A stretch of 60,000 nucleotides of DNA from Symbiodinium natans (Eukaryota > Sar > Dinophyceae > Suessiales > Symbiodiniaceae): assembly GCA_905221605.1 (NCBI GenBank), contig CAJNDS010001369.1, forward strand, positions 126,001 to 186,000. The letters run 5' to 3'. Numbering within the stretch: position 1 is the stretch's first letter; each line of letters opens with the position of its first letter. Made by a program: the position numbers and the translations under genes. Below, one piece after another: positions 1 through 13,309 of the stretch. The notes below the pieces were generated by a model. It did no database searches and was not told the origin of the DNA. It saw only the letters and a program-made list of their open reading frames with translations.

Positions 1-2431
1 CAGATGGCGGAGGATCTAAGCAGACGAGGCCACGCGCCGGCAACAATGGCTCGGGGTGTGAGAACCCGGAGGCCGGTATGGCCAAGCCAAGCCGGGCACG
101 ACTTTGGAGCGAAATTAGGGATCCTAAAGAGTGTCCGTCCAAAACCAGCGGCCTAGGTCCTAGCCGGCAGAGGCCGCACGCGAACGCAGCAAACCCGGCC
201 TGGGCGAAGCTGCGCAATGTTATGAACAACCCTGAGGATGCCACGGCCAAGGCAGACGCAAACGAGCCCGAACGACAGAAACTGCGAGGAGACACTGAGC
301 TGCCCGAACCGCTTATGTCAGGTGCTGGGACGGACGTGCCAAGTCTAAGAATGCCGCAGACAGAGACGGCTGGTGCAGGTCTGGCAAGGCTGCGCGGCAG
401 TGTGAACAAGCCCGGCTTTGCAAATGCTGACGCGAACACCAGGAAGTCAAGCCATGAGGATGAATGCAGCGGCACGGAGCTGCCAGACTGGACAAAATCC
501 ACGACAGGAAAACGGCCGCCGGTGTCGCACAAGTTGTCTGCCGACAGAATGGGGCTTAGTGACGCGACTCCACCCACCAACGATCCCACATCAAAGCATG
601 CGTTGCCAGGAGCTGACAGCGCCGAGCCCAATTGAGCGAGACATTGCGAAGGCGAAGCAGATCCCAGGTGCACCATCTGAGATAATGGCGCGAATGTGTC
701 CATGCATGCAGAGCTTTGCAATGACACCGATGAGCCAGGGCGCCCGCCATCCGGAACAGGCATGGTCAAACCAGGTCTCGCAAGGCCACAAGCAAAGGCC
801 GACAAACTCGCATAAGCTGAGCTACGCGGAGGCAGCAGCAAGCCTGGAGCTACGAAGCTGAAAGCAAGCGCCGCCAAGCCAAGTTGTGCAAAGGAACGGC
901 ATGAAATCAGAGGGCCGATATGCGCACATGTCATGATAAACGCGGCGGGGCCAACACAACTGGGGGATTGCAAGAACAGTGGAGCATCCAGTGCCGCTCC
1001 ATCCGACACGGGCATTGAGGCATCTGATCTTGACATTCCAGCCACAAACACAGAAGAGTCCACCCGCAGAGAGCTGTGCAGCAGCATGGACAGGCCTGTG
1101 TGGCCGAAGGCCAGAAGTGATGCTGCCGATTCTACTCAAGAAGGGCTTCTGGCCAACGCAGAGGACCCTGAAAGAGCGAAGTCAAGAGCCGGCAACCGCA
1201 AGTCAAGCATGGCCTCGCCTGATGTGAGCGCAGACGAACCAGCTCGTGCAAAGACCCTCAAGGAAAGCGCCGAGCCGAACTCGCCGTGTTGGGAGGCAGA
1301 AGCAGCCGGCTCTGTGTAAGCAAGATGACGCAATGGAGTGGTGGAGTCGAAGTGGCCGGGACTCAACACAAGCACCGATGATTCGGCTTGAGTAAAGGAT
1401 CTGGGTGAAATCAAACTACCTGATTCAATTTCATCAAGAACGGGGAAAGAGGAGCCAAGGCGCAACATGCCCTGGATCGGGGCCGCGCTCGCCAGGCGTA
1501 CAGAGCTTCGGGGTGGAAGCAGAAAGCCCGAGTGTGCCATCGCCGAGGCAGAGGCTGCAGCATCCGCACGTGAAGAGCTTCGAAGAAGCGCCACGAAGCC
1601 CGTATGCGCAGCAATGATCGCCGAAGCAGTTGCCTCGGGTCAGGCGAAGCTGCGTGCCGGAGCCGAGCTCCCGGGAGTGACCACGTCCAGGACAAGCGCT
1701 GTGGGCCCCAAGCATGCGACTCCAAACACAGAAGACGGGCTACTTGCACAGGCATGGCTTCGCAGGGAGAGGGGTGTGCCTGGGCGAGCAAAGTTTGGGG
1801 CCGATGCAGAGAATCCCGGGTGTCCCATGGACCGCATAGAGGCAGTGAAGCCAAGGTGCAAGGAGTCCAAAGCAAGTGAGAATGGGTCAAATCTCGTGCT
1901 GCTAGGCACAAGAACTGGGCTTCCAGGTCAAGCCACACTTTGGAGGGGCGTCGGACTTCCAAGACTTCCGCAGTTGAAAGGCGAGACAGACGAGCCTGAG
2001 CGCGCAGGGGACCGCAGGAAGATCGAGGCACCGAACCCTGCCCCGTCTGAAGCAAACACGATCGGACCCAAGCACACCGAAGAGCGTGCGGACAAAAGAG
2101 GACCAAGGGTTGACCCGTCCAGGGCCAGAAGCAGCAGCCCCATCCTCATCACGCCACCAACCAAAATCGCAGACTCGGCACAAGCGAGTGATCGTGGGGA
2201 CGTTGAGAGGCCGATCTTTGCAAAGTTTGGGGCCGCAACCAGAAAACCTGGTTGGGAGGAGCTTTGCACAAGTACAAACAAGCCCAGACCAGCCCAATCT
2301 AGAAGGAGCAAGCTACTGCCCAGCCGCCCGACACCAGGCGCAGACGGCAGTGGGCCTGATGTCACAAGGCTTCTGACGAGCACTGAGGGGCTGGGTTTCG
2401 CGCTTGTTCCCGTCGGCAAGGATGAGTCTGG

Positions 2432-5400
2432 TCATGCGGGCCCTCTTGCCAGCAGCAGCAGGTCCACGCTCACAAGTTTCAGCGCTGGCGGAACGAAGCC
2501 GAGCCTTGCTCTTGAGTGCAGCAACACCAAGAGCTCTGTTTGGACGTAGTCTAACACAAGGAATGAGGGGCCGAGGACTGTGCGACTACAGGCGAACGCT
2601 GAAGCATCCACTCTGGCGAAAGATTGAAGGAACATTGAGGGTCCCAAACTTCCATGCTGAAAGGGCGACAGGCTAAGTCCGATTCGTGCGAGGGACTGCA
2701 GCGGCGTCGAGGACCCCGAGCTCGCCCCGTCCACAACAAAAATCATCGAGCCGCACCGCAACAAACCGCAGGCAGGCGCGGCAAAACCCGACTGAGCCAT
2801 ACTTTGCGAAGAAAGGAAGGAGCCCGAACGTGAACAACCGGAAACGAAAACAGCTGGTCCAAGGCAGCTAGAGCTCCTGGCAAACAGTACTGGGCCAAGC
2901 GTGCTGCAATACAAAGCCAAAGCGGTCAGCTCAATGCAAGAGAGGCTTTGCAGTGATGCAGATAAGTCCAGATGTGTGTCGTCCAAGACTGAAAAGAGCA
3001 TGCCCATCCTCGAGAGGCCGAGTATCAAGACGGTGCTGTCTGCATGCGCATGGCTTCGCGGCAACATCGATGACCCGGACCCGGCAAACTGAAGAGCCGG
3101 CACAGCGCTGCCCAGCTTAGAGAGGGATTGCGCAGACGATGCTAATCCTGTGGCAACCGTCTTCGAGATCGACGCTGTGCTGTCAGTGCGCAAGGGGCTT
3201 CGTGAGAGCAAGCTGGGGCCAACACAGCCAGAATCCGAAGCCAAGACTGCAAAGCCCGCTCTCAAAACTCCCCCAATTGGAACGCTAGAGCCCATTTGCG
3301 TCATCGACCGCAAGGACGAAGGGCTCCCTGGTCGTACAGCACAGAAAGCAGACAGCAAGGAGCCGAGCCAAGTGAAGCTGCGAACAGGCAAGGAAAATCC
3401 TGCGACGCACATGTTCGTCAGGAAAAGGGTGTCATCGAGTTGCACAGGGGCTGCGCTTGAAGCACAGGACTCTGAGCGCAAAAGGCTTCTGATTGACAAT
3501 ATCAAACCCAGCTGGGCAAAACCCAGGGTGAATGGCAAGGTATCTGAGCAAGAAAAGCTTTGAAGGAAGATAGGCAGGCCCACATGTGCACACTCCAGAA
3601 CCGGAGTCGGCAGCTCTGAACAAGTGCAGCTGCGCAGCGACAACAACAACTCAAGATGCAAGGAATCCGGAGCTGGCAAGCTAAATTCAAAGCGAGACTG
3701 CCCGGAGACAAAAAGCGGGAAACCGGCGTAAGCCGAGGACTGCAGCGACGGCAAGGCCTCCAAGCGTGATGCAGCGAACGAAGCCGCAGAAAAGCCGGGA
3801 TGTGAAAAGCTTCGTGCTGGCACGCTGGAGTCTGAGCACGATACATCTAAGACCAGCAGAATCGACCCCAGGCTACTTGCCCCGGAAACCAGAGGGGACG
3901 GGCCGGCTTGGGCCATTGAACGCGGCAAGAGAGAAGATCCAGCATGACCGAAGGCAAGGGCCAGGAGGGACGCATCTACGCAAGCGGATGACCTCAGGAA
4001 AACAACCAACTCCACATGAGCGGAGAACAAGATTGGAGCCGCCGGATCAGATTGGGAGAAGCTGCGCAGGCTCACGGGCAAACCTGCCGCCGCGTGGTCC
4101 AATGCTGACACCAGCGTGTCAAGAGCAGCACACCCACACGTTGATACTGGCAACCCTGCGTGCATAAAGCTGTGCGATGGAAGGGGGAGTCCTGGATGAG
4201 ACAGCCCCAATACCGACATGGCAGCATCAAGGCAAGAAGGGCTGTGCAGGAACGCCAGCGAACCCAGGCTTACTTCATCTACGGCCAAGGGTCGCAAGCC
4301 TGAACGCCCAAGCCCACAGGCAGGCGCTGTGAAGTCGATGCGAGCAGGTGAGCGCAACAGCATCAAAGATCCTAAAGCCGCGAGGCCAAAAACCAACACC
4401 GGCAATTCCAGGCAAGCGGAAGACTGAAGAAGTGGCAGAGCACCTGGCTTTGCAAACATCAAGGCTGGAACCGGGAATGCAAGGTGTGCACAGCTGTGGA
4501 GAGAGGGCGATGGCTCCACATGCGCACCGTCAGGAACCAAAGATGAAGCTTCGGCCCGAGACATGCCAAACACTAGAAACGAGGCTGCAAGCCTTGTGGG
4601 AGATCGGAGCAGGAACGGCAGGCCAAGTCTAGCTGCGCAGGCAGCCGGCAATGTTGACCCTGGTTGAGCAATGCTCCTCAAAAACAGCGACAACCCAGGG
4701 TGCAAAAAGTCTGGTGCAAGCACGAGGGAATCATACCGCGACATGCTGCAGATAGAGACCGGGGGTTCTGGGTATGCAAGTCCCCTTGAGGGCAGCGATG
4801 GGTCCATCTTGGCCATGTTGAATGGGAGGAGTGCAGTTTCCACATGCGCTGGACTCCGCAGGAAAAGGCTGAAGTCGAGACCTGCTACTCCCGAAGCCGG
4901 TGAAGAGGATCCCATTCTTGTGAAGCTCTTGGCCGACGACGAGAGCCCCAAGTGGCAGCTTTCCAGTGTCGAGGGATCGCCGCCCATGCGCAAATCTCCC
5001 AACATTGGCGCAGGGCTGTCGACGCGAACGAAGCTGTGAAGGGGCACCAAGCTCCCCAGCGTGCTGCAAGCAAGGATTGACACCGCTGGACCAAGCCGCG
5101 CGAGTGATCTCGCAGGCGGCAAACTACCCGACTGCGCCCCATCCAACGCAAAGAGATTGAAGCCCGGCCGAGAAAGACCGCAGACTGGCACTACCAGACC
5201 CACACGTGTGGGAGAACGTGACGGTATGGAGAAGCCCGGCTTTGCAAAGTTGGAGGCAGACGTGGAAGGTCCCACCCGTGCAAAAGAGCGGAGGGATGAC
5301 GCCATGTCTGCGTGGGTAGCACTCAGAATAGATACCCCCAACGCAGTGCGCGCAAGACTCCTCAACAACAGTGAAGGCCCCGACTTGGCCTCATCCAACG

Positions 5401-7501
5401 CCGAGATTGCAAGCCCAAGGCAACATAGGCCCGGCGCAGAAACCACTGGGCCCACACGAGAAAAGCTGCGAGGCAGCGTGGAGGAGCCGAAGGTGCTGCA
5501 GGCGGAAAGAGGCAGAGAAAGATCGATGTGAGCAGAGCTCCGCAAAGACGTCAAGGACCCGAAGGGTACACACCCTAGCACCAGCACCACAAACTCTGCC
5601 CACGAAGAGCTCCTGACAGTAAGCGCGAAGCCCAGGCAGTTGCTGTCTGAGACCAAGAGAGAAAAACCTGACCAAACAGTGCTGCATGCCGGCACCGCGA
5701 GCCCTGCGCACGTGGAGCTCCGCAGGAACGGCGAGCTCCCTAATCCTGTCATGCAGAACAATAGCAATGGCAGCTCCGCACGCGCAAAGCTGCGGAGGAA
5801 AGCGGATGAACCTGTGTGGGCGACGTCTGCGGTGAGCAAGGTTGAGCCGCAGCATGCAATGCCCGTAGCCAGCACAGCCAACTCCGCCCGAACCAAGCTT
5901 CGAAGCGACATCAGCACTCCAAGCACAGCAACATTCAAGGCCAAGGCAGGGGATCCCGAACGCGCAGGAGATCTCAAAAACATTACGGAGCCCGAGTTGC
6001 TGAGGCTCAGAAGGGGCGCAAAGGCATCCGCTCTGGCGAAACTTCGCAACGAGGCTGAGGCACCCACCGAAGCATACTCAGGCACCAAGGCTGACGCATC
6101 CAGCCTAGACAATCCACAGGCGGAAGCAAATGCCTCTACACGGGCACAGCTTCTCAGAAACAGAGAAAGGCCTAGGTGACCAAATGCGGAAGCAAGCACT
6201 AAAGGTTCAAGTTGCGAAGGGCTTCGCAAAGGCAAAGTCAGCTCAGGATGGGTCTCTCCAGTTACAAGCAAACATTGGAGGGAGTCTGTACGCACCGCCC
6301 CATACATCAGCGGCAGAAACCCAAGGCACAAGGGAGCTCGCACCAACGGCGGCAATTCAGTGTGTGCAAAGCCGGAAGCTGGCAGCACAGGGTCAGCACG
6401 ACCCAGGCTATGAGCAGGCAGCGGGGCATCCAACTTCACAAAGTCTGGGACAGGCATGGCCGGACCCGCGAAAGACCTTCCGAGTATTGGTGTAGAGGAT
6501 CCCACACAGACAGGCTGTTGCAGGAACATGAGAAGGCCTGAATAAGAGGTTTTGAAGACCAGAACAGATGCGTTTGAGCAAGCAAGGGATCTTGTCAGCA
6601 TCGGGAGACCCATTGCTGTCAAACCCAGAATTGACGCTGCCAAGCCTACGCAGGCGAGGCTCCTCGCTGGCAAGGACGCTTCGAGGCGGCTGGAGGCCAG
6701 AACGAGCACAAGCAGCTCTACACAGCAGTGGCTTCGAGCGGGCACGAGACTGTCCAGGTTTGTGCATTCAAGAACAGAGAGGGTGAGATCTGGGCGGGAC
6801 ATAGCCAGCACCGACACGCCCAGACCCAAGCATGAATGGGCACGCAGTGATGAGGAGAGACCTAGATGGGCGAGGTCAGACACGGATGCTGCAGTGCCCA
6901 GGTGCGAACAGCTTTGCAACAACGATGGGACATCCAGGTGCAGAGAGTCCAGAACCAGCATCGACGTCTCTACGAAGCTTCTGCCAAGAAGCGGAAGAAG
7001 CAGACCCATGCGTGCCAAGGAATGCAAAGGAAGCAAGAGGCCTAAGGCAGCCATGCAGAACACAGGGAGCGAGAGCCCCACATGGGCAAGGCTTCGAAGC
7101 GGAACTGCCAGGCCAAGGCTTATTGTATCCACAGTCACTGCGAAGGAGCCTAAGCGAACCATTCCCAGGATAAATGAACCTAACCCAAAGTACGCAGAGG
7201 ATTGCAAGAGCATCAAGGAGCCCAGATGGGTGAAGCCGGACAGAGGCGCAACAGACTCTGACTGTGCGGAGGAGCGAGCTGGCACGGGCAAGTCGGGGCG
7301 AGCGCGAGCCGATGCAGATGCCAGGAAGTCTAGGTGTGCAGAGGCTTGCAGAAACGGTAGCAAACCTGAGGTCAGAAGGTCCGAGGCTGACGTGAACGCA
7401 TCCAGAACCGACGCGCCTAGGAGCAAGCAGGAGAACCCAAGATGGGTGAAGCACCTGAGAAGCAATGATGATTCTGGAGAGCTGCGGCCAAGAGTCAGCA
7501 T
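2432..7501 (-). other. Longest repeat-derived open frame, 1,689 codons; not called a gene
   Basis: This is the longest uninterrupted stretch of the array's minus frame. It starts at an arbitrary ATG inside the array and ends at a TGA at 2432. The conceptual product is hydrophobic, rich in Leu, Ser, Ala, Pro and Val, and consists entirely of 12-residue units. I see no signal peptide, known domain or catalytic motif. The frame simply continues beyond both stops. The openness is at least partly explained by unit composition, because only one codon of the unit is normally one substitution from a stop. It could be an exon of a giant repetitive protein; I think that less likely. Confidence 0.3.
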
Positions 7502-9067
7502 CGACGATTCAGGCTACGCGAAGCTGCGCGGCAGCACCGGCAAACCCAAGCTGATGCAATCCGCAACCGGTGGGCTGAAGCCCACCCTAGCACAGCCCAG
7601 TGCGGAAAAAGTCAGGCCGAGCTTGGCATAGCTGTGCAGAAGCAGCGACAAACCCATCATGCTAAGGTCCAACACAGACACCAAAGAGTCCAAGTACGCG
7701 AAGCTTTGTGCCGACAAGAAGGATTCGGAGTTTAAGGAGCTCGGAGTCAGCACCACAGCTTCCACGCGTGAGAAGGATCGCAAGAACGGCGAGGGCCCTA
7801 CCAGGACGGTGTCTGCCACAAAAATGCTGGCATCCAGGCACGCAGTACCACACGCAAATGCCACAGACTCGGCATGGGCAAGGGTTTGGAGTGACACCAA
7901 GCTTTCGGGATGTCCATGCATGAAAACCAGCATTGATAGGCCCAGGTGAGCGGAGGATCGGAGCAGAAAGGGCGAACCCAGCGCAACCACTCCGACGACA
8001 GACAGTGAGAACACACTGCCGAAGGAGCACGTGCCCAGTATTGGCAAAAAGGTCCCTGAACAAGTGTGACCCCTCGCGGGCATCAACAGGCCCATGTGGC
8101 CCACATTAAAGACCAAGATCGCGGAGCTCAGTCACGCGAGGCTCCTCGAAAACACCAAAAGCCCAAGGTGGCTGTCGCTTAAGGTCGGCAACAAGCTTCC
8201 GAAGCGCGCGCCGCCAGGCGCCGGCGGCGTGGAGCCCATCCTGGCAGGATGCCGCAAGGGCAGCGAGGAGCCCGGCTTCGCAGTGCTCGGGGTGGGCGCA
8301 ACTGCCTCCAGGTAACTGGAGCTCCTCAGAAACAACGAGAACTCGGCATGTCCGAGGCCCAAGACCAGCAAAGGCAAGCCAACGCGTCCCGAGGAGCGAA
8401 TGGACAGGGAAAAGCCAAGGCGTAGAGCGGTTAAGGCGAAGGCTGTAGGACCCAGGCAGCTAAAGCTTCGTACGAAAACCGAGAACTCTGTACAAGCTTC
8501 GGACATGAGCAGCATTGAGAAACCCAAACGGACTAGCCCGCAGAGCGGCGCCGCGCTGCCAGCACGGGCAGAGGATTGCAAGAGCATCGAGGGCTCGAGG
8601 CGCGCGGCAGCGAAGGCGGAGGCTGGCAGGCCCAGTCTTGCAAGGCTTCGAAGTAGGACGGAGAATCCCGCGGAAGTGGCATCTACGGTCACTGAAGCGG
8701 ATCCCAAATGCGCGCGCCCTAGGACTGAAGCGACCGAGGCCGCGCAGGCAGAGTGACGCAGCAACGAGGAGAAGCCAAGGGTCGCGAAGTTGAAGGCCGG
8801 CGCGGCAGAGCTCGTACGGCTAAGGCTCTTGAGTGATAGCAAGAGTTCTGGCAGCACTTCATCTGGCACCAAAATAAAGAGTCCTGACCTTGCATGGCTG
8901 CGGAAAGGTGGCAGTGGGCCGAGGTTTATAAAGTCCAAAATCGAGACAGGTAAATCAAGGCAAGCCATACCCCCAGCCGGTGCGGCGGAACCGGCCCAGA
9001 AGAAGCTGCGGAAAAACGCCACAAAGCCAGTGCGCACATGGTTGAGCACAGACATCGGCAAGTCGGG

Positions 9068-12000
9068 TCAGATCATGGACCGCGTCGACACGGAACTGCC
9101 CAAGCGTGTGCACTCGGCCACTGGTGGAGAGGATACCAACCCTGCTCTGACCAAACCGGACATCAAGGCGGTCAAGCCCAAGTGACCGAGACTTCGCATT
9201 GATGGTGGCAAGCCTGTTTCGCCACAGCGGAATGAGGGCGCTGAAGGGCCGAGTCGCGACGTGGATTGGAGCGGCAACAGGAGGTCCAAGTGAGCCCCGT
9301 CAAGCACGGGGAAAGCAACTTCCGGACGTATGGCTCCCGTCACGAGCACAAGGCTTCCCACGCAGCCAGACTGTCTCAGTGGCGAGGAAGAGCTGGGTGT
9401 TGCAAGTGCCATCACAGGAACCGCAAAACCAGCTCGTGCAAAAGATTGCAAGCTCGGCGGAAACTCAAAGTGCGCGGAATCCAAAACGAGCACTGAAGCA
9501 TCGAAGTTACCCACACCCATGACGGGCAGCCCGAGGCCAACGCAACCATGGCTTTGTGGTGAAGCTGAAGCATCCACATGGCAATACGAAAGGGCAAGCG
9601 GAGCCGAACCAAGTCGAACGGGACTGTGCACTGACATCGTGGAGTCAGGCTGTGACACTTCCACGACTGGCAGCGAACCAAGAGAACGAATACGGACAAC
9701 TCCCTCGGTTGACGTCAGGAAGTCAGATTGTGCAGAGCTTCGTGCCAGAGGGACTGAGCCAGCTTGCGCGAATGAAAGGGCAAGCAAAGCGGAGCCCAGC
9801 CGAGCAAATGCGCGCAGGCTGCAGGAGGCTCCCAGAGTTCCCGCATCGAGCACGAGGGGGGAGAATCCCAGGCAGGCGATGCCGCATGCAGGCACAACAC
9901 TGCCTGCACATGTAGGGCTTCTCAGAAGCGTCAAAGGGCCCGGACCAGCGGAGTTTGGCGCCGAGGCGGGCAGGTCTAGTTGGCTGACGCTGTGGAGCGA
10001 GGCTGGTGGACCCATGTGTACCACTTCAGCCGCCAGCAGCAAGAAGACAGAGCCCATCCTAGTTAAGCCGCAGACAAGCAAAGTAGAATCGGGTCGTGCA
10101 CAGCTATGCAAAGGCAGCAGCAAGCTTGGGCCAGTGAAGTCGAATGCCAGCGCGACAGAGCCAGGACGCCCAGAACTTCGCACAAACATCATGAGATCGA
10201 TCTTTCCAAAGTCCAGCAAAGGAACTGACAGGCCCATCCGTGCGAAGCTTTGCGAGGGGGTCAAGGATTCGGGCCTAGTTGCGTCGAGAACAGATGTTGC
10301 GACACCTGGGCGCGCGATGCCGAGGACAGCTGCGGCGGCTTCAAGTCGAGCGTAGTGTTGCAATGGCATGCTTGATCCTGGGGTGGACGTTCCAGGAACA
10401 AGCACCGGCAAGCCAGGCCTTGCAAGGCTATGCAATAGCACCGGCGGACCAGGCTTGCTCTCATCCAGAATCGACAGTGACATGCCGAAACAAACCAGCC
10501 CCAACGCTGACACCCCAAGGCCGGTGCAAGCAGATTCCCGGAGAAACGGCGGCGAACCAGGCAATGCAAACTGAAGAACAAAGGCTGAGCTGCCCAATCG
10601 TGAAAAGCTGTGCAGAGACATGGAACTGTCCGACTTTGCCGTCTCGACCACAAGCAGAGGGGACACCAAGCCCACACACGACAGACCCGAAACAAAAGGC
10701 GTCGGCCCGGGTCGCACGAGTGACCTCGGCATCAACGAGGGGCCTGAGTGTGCAAGATTAGAGGCAGGTAGCCCAGGGCCCAGTCGGGCAATAGAACGGA
10801 TGAATGCCGAAGCGTCCGAGCTGGAGAAGCCGAGGACAAGGAGAAAGGGATCTGAGCAGCCAAGGCCACAAACAAGAGGCACAAGACCCACCTGTGCCAG
10901 GCTTCTCAATGGTGTCGGAGCTTCTGAAGCTGAAGATTGCAGAGCTGATGCAGCTGCACCCATGCGAGCGGAACTTCGAATTGGCACGAAGGCTTCGGAA
11001 CGAGCGACATCAACAACCGGCAGAGGGAAAACAAAACCAACACATGCCAATCCACTCACGAACATTGACAAGCCCAAGCGCAAGAACTGATGCAGTGGCG
11101 AAAGGCTGCCAAGTTGCGAGCATGCAAACACAGATGCGGCGGGGCCGGGTCGCAAAGGACTTTGAAGCAAAGGCGATGGACCCATGTGAGCACCATCTAG
11201 AACCAACGAAGCCACACCTGATCGCGCCGCGGAAAAGGCAGAGGCTGACAGCTCTGCCCAAGCAAATGACCGGAGTGGTATAGAGCTTCCCAGGCGTGCC
11301 ACGTTCAAGGCTAGCAACATGCTGCCCGCGCAAGTCAGGCTTCGAGTCGGAGGCGGACTTCCTGAGCGCACTTCGTCAGTTGCTAACAGCAAGAACACGA
11401 AGCCGACTCTGGAAACTCCAGAAACCGGTGCAGCAGAGCCTGCTCGGCCGCGACCACGCAACGGTGCACAAAGGCCGGTGTGCATGGAGTTTGGTACTAA
11501 GGCAGGAGGGTCAGGTTGCGCGAGTGCCTTTGTGGGTGGCGAGCTGCCCGGTTGCAGAAGGTCAGGCGCGGGCGCAACAAATCCGAGCCGGGCAAGACTT
11601 CTCAGTAACATTAAAGGGCCGAGTTGAAGAAGGTCGATCACTGGCAAAGAGAAGAGTTTGCTCACTCGGAAAGTACCTTCGGCCGGTAAAGGGCTGTCGA
11701 GTCGGCTGAGGCTCTGCGCGGGAGTCGAGGAACCCAAGTGAACGAACTGAGATGCCGGCATGGAGAAATCAGGCCGTGCAGGGGATCTCGAGGATGCAAG
11801 AGATCCAGGGCGACTTGCCGCAAGCACGGAAGCAATAGACCCGGAGCGAGTGAATGACCGGCAAGATGCCGGCAAGCCCGAGTTTGCGACATCCGAGACT
11901 GGGAGAGAGGAGAAGGATCCCACACGCGCAGTTCCCAGAACGAGCACAGACAGGCCCAGACAGGCCAGAGCCTTCAAGAGCAGTAAGAAGCCAGGAGCAC

Positions 12001-13309
12001 TCGTGTCGAAAGCAAAGAGCGCTGGGTCAAGTTGGGTAGGAGACCGTAAGGGCGAGATGGAGCCTGGCTCAATGCCGCACAGTGCAAACACAGCGAAGCC
12101 GATTCTTCCAGAGCTTCTCAACGGCACCAAGCTTTCCATTTCTGCTAGGCCCACAACCGACAGCAAGGAGAGCAGTCCTGCGCGTGCCATGCCAGAGACC
12201 AAGGCTGATGTGCCTGGCTGAGCAAGCTGCCGCGGCAATGTCGGAGGCCCAGAGTGTGCGAAGTTTGGTGCTGAGACTGCAGATGCCGACCGAAGGAATG
12301 AGCGCAAGGAGGCTGCAGACTCTATGTTTGAAAAGTCTGATGCCGGTGCCGCGCTACCTGACCTGGCCGATCCACTCGCAAGCGACACAGAGCCTGTGCA
12401 GATCATAGATTGGAGAGACGTCAGCAAGCCCAAATGAGCGGATCCCGACATCAAAGCTGGAAGTTCAACCTGAGTAGAAGAACGGACAGATGACGGCGAA
12501 TCAGGGTAGACCTCTTCTGTTGCAGGCAGCGGGAACACAGATCCTGGCCAGCTTGAACCGACAACCGGCAGCAGGAGCCCAGGCCAAGCAGAGGATTGCA
12601 AAAGCATAGATAAACCCAGGTGAGCGGAGCCCAACACTGACGGCCCGAGGTCTGGTTGGCCACGGCTATGCAGGGAAAGCGGGGAACCCAGACATGCTTC
12701 TTCAACTGCTGGTAGCGAGAACACGGGCCCTGCGCAAGTCAAGCCGAACACCAGGATCAGCAAGCCGCAACGAGCGAAAGACCGGACGGGAGCAAAAGAA
12801 GCTGGATACGAAAAGTCCATGGCTGGTGTGATGAAGCCTAGCTGTGTGGAACTCTTGGGAGATACGGGTGAGTCAGTCCTTGCTATATCTGCCACTGGCA
12901 GTGGGGACACGGGTCCAGCACGCATGCAGCCAAGCAAAAGGGCAGAAGGACCAACGCAAGAGAATGCGTGCAACGACAGTGTTAATTCTGGAGCCGAACA
13001 GCCTGACACCGACGTCACCAAGCCCAGGCAGCCGGGTGATCGCAAGGAAGATGCGCTGCCCAGAGTTGCGCCCTCAAGCACGGATGTGATTGCACCCGAA
13101 CGCACAAGTCCAAAGGCCGGCAGGGTGCTTCCCAAGCAGATATAACTTCTCAAAAGCAGGAGAAACCCCGAGTTTGTAAGGTCCGAGGGTGGCAACAGGG
13201 AACCGAGCCACGATGGGCTTCGGATGAAAACCGAGGGGCCGGTGTTGGTCACTTCCGCGACAGGCAAGCTGAACACGGAGCCGACTCGAGCAATGCCCGG
13301 CGCCAGCAC
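9068..13309 (-). other. Repeat-derived open frame, 1,413 codons; not called a gene
   Basis: Same frame and unit structure as the 2432-7501 frame, with C units added. It can be parsed from end to end into 12- and 14-residue units; one repeating string is A-L-A-M-L-A-L-A-M-C. It ends at TGA 9068 and is separated from the next open stretch by a single TAG at 13322. No domain is recognised. If a gene predictor reports a protein here, its ends are set only by in-array stop codons. Confidence 0.3.
11396..12170 (-). repeat. Three consecutive 258-bp modules
   Basis: C units at 11396, 11654, 11912 and 12170 are spaced exactly 258 bp apart three times. Each module is A-L-A-L-A-M-C, six 36-bp units plus one 42-bp unit, so it differs from the surrounding 186/366-bp spacing by one extra A-L pair. 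This looks like amplification of a local variant module by whole-module duplication. The copies are well diverged in sequence, so it was not recent. Confidence 0.8.

Noticed and set aside
6552-7631. Plus-strand Lys/Arg/Ser/Pro-rich frames as histone-like or SR-type proteins
   Set aside because: They are the reverse reading of the array units and lie antisense to longer minus frames.
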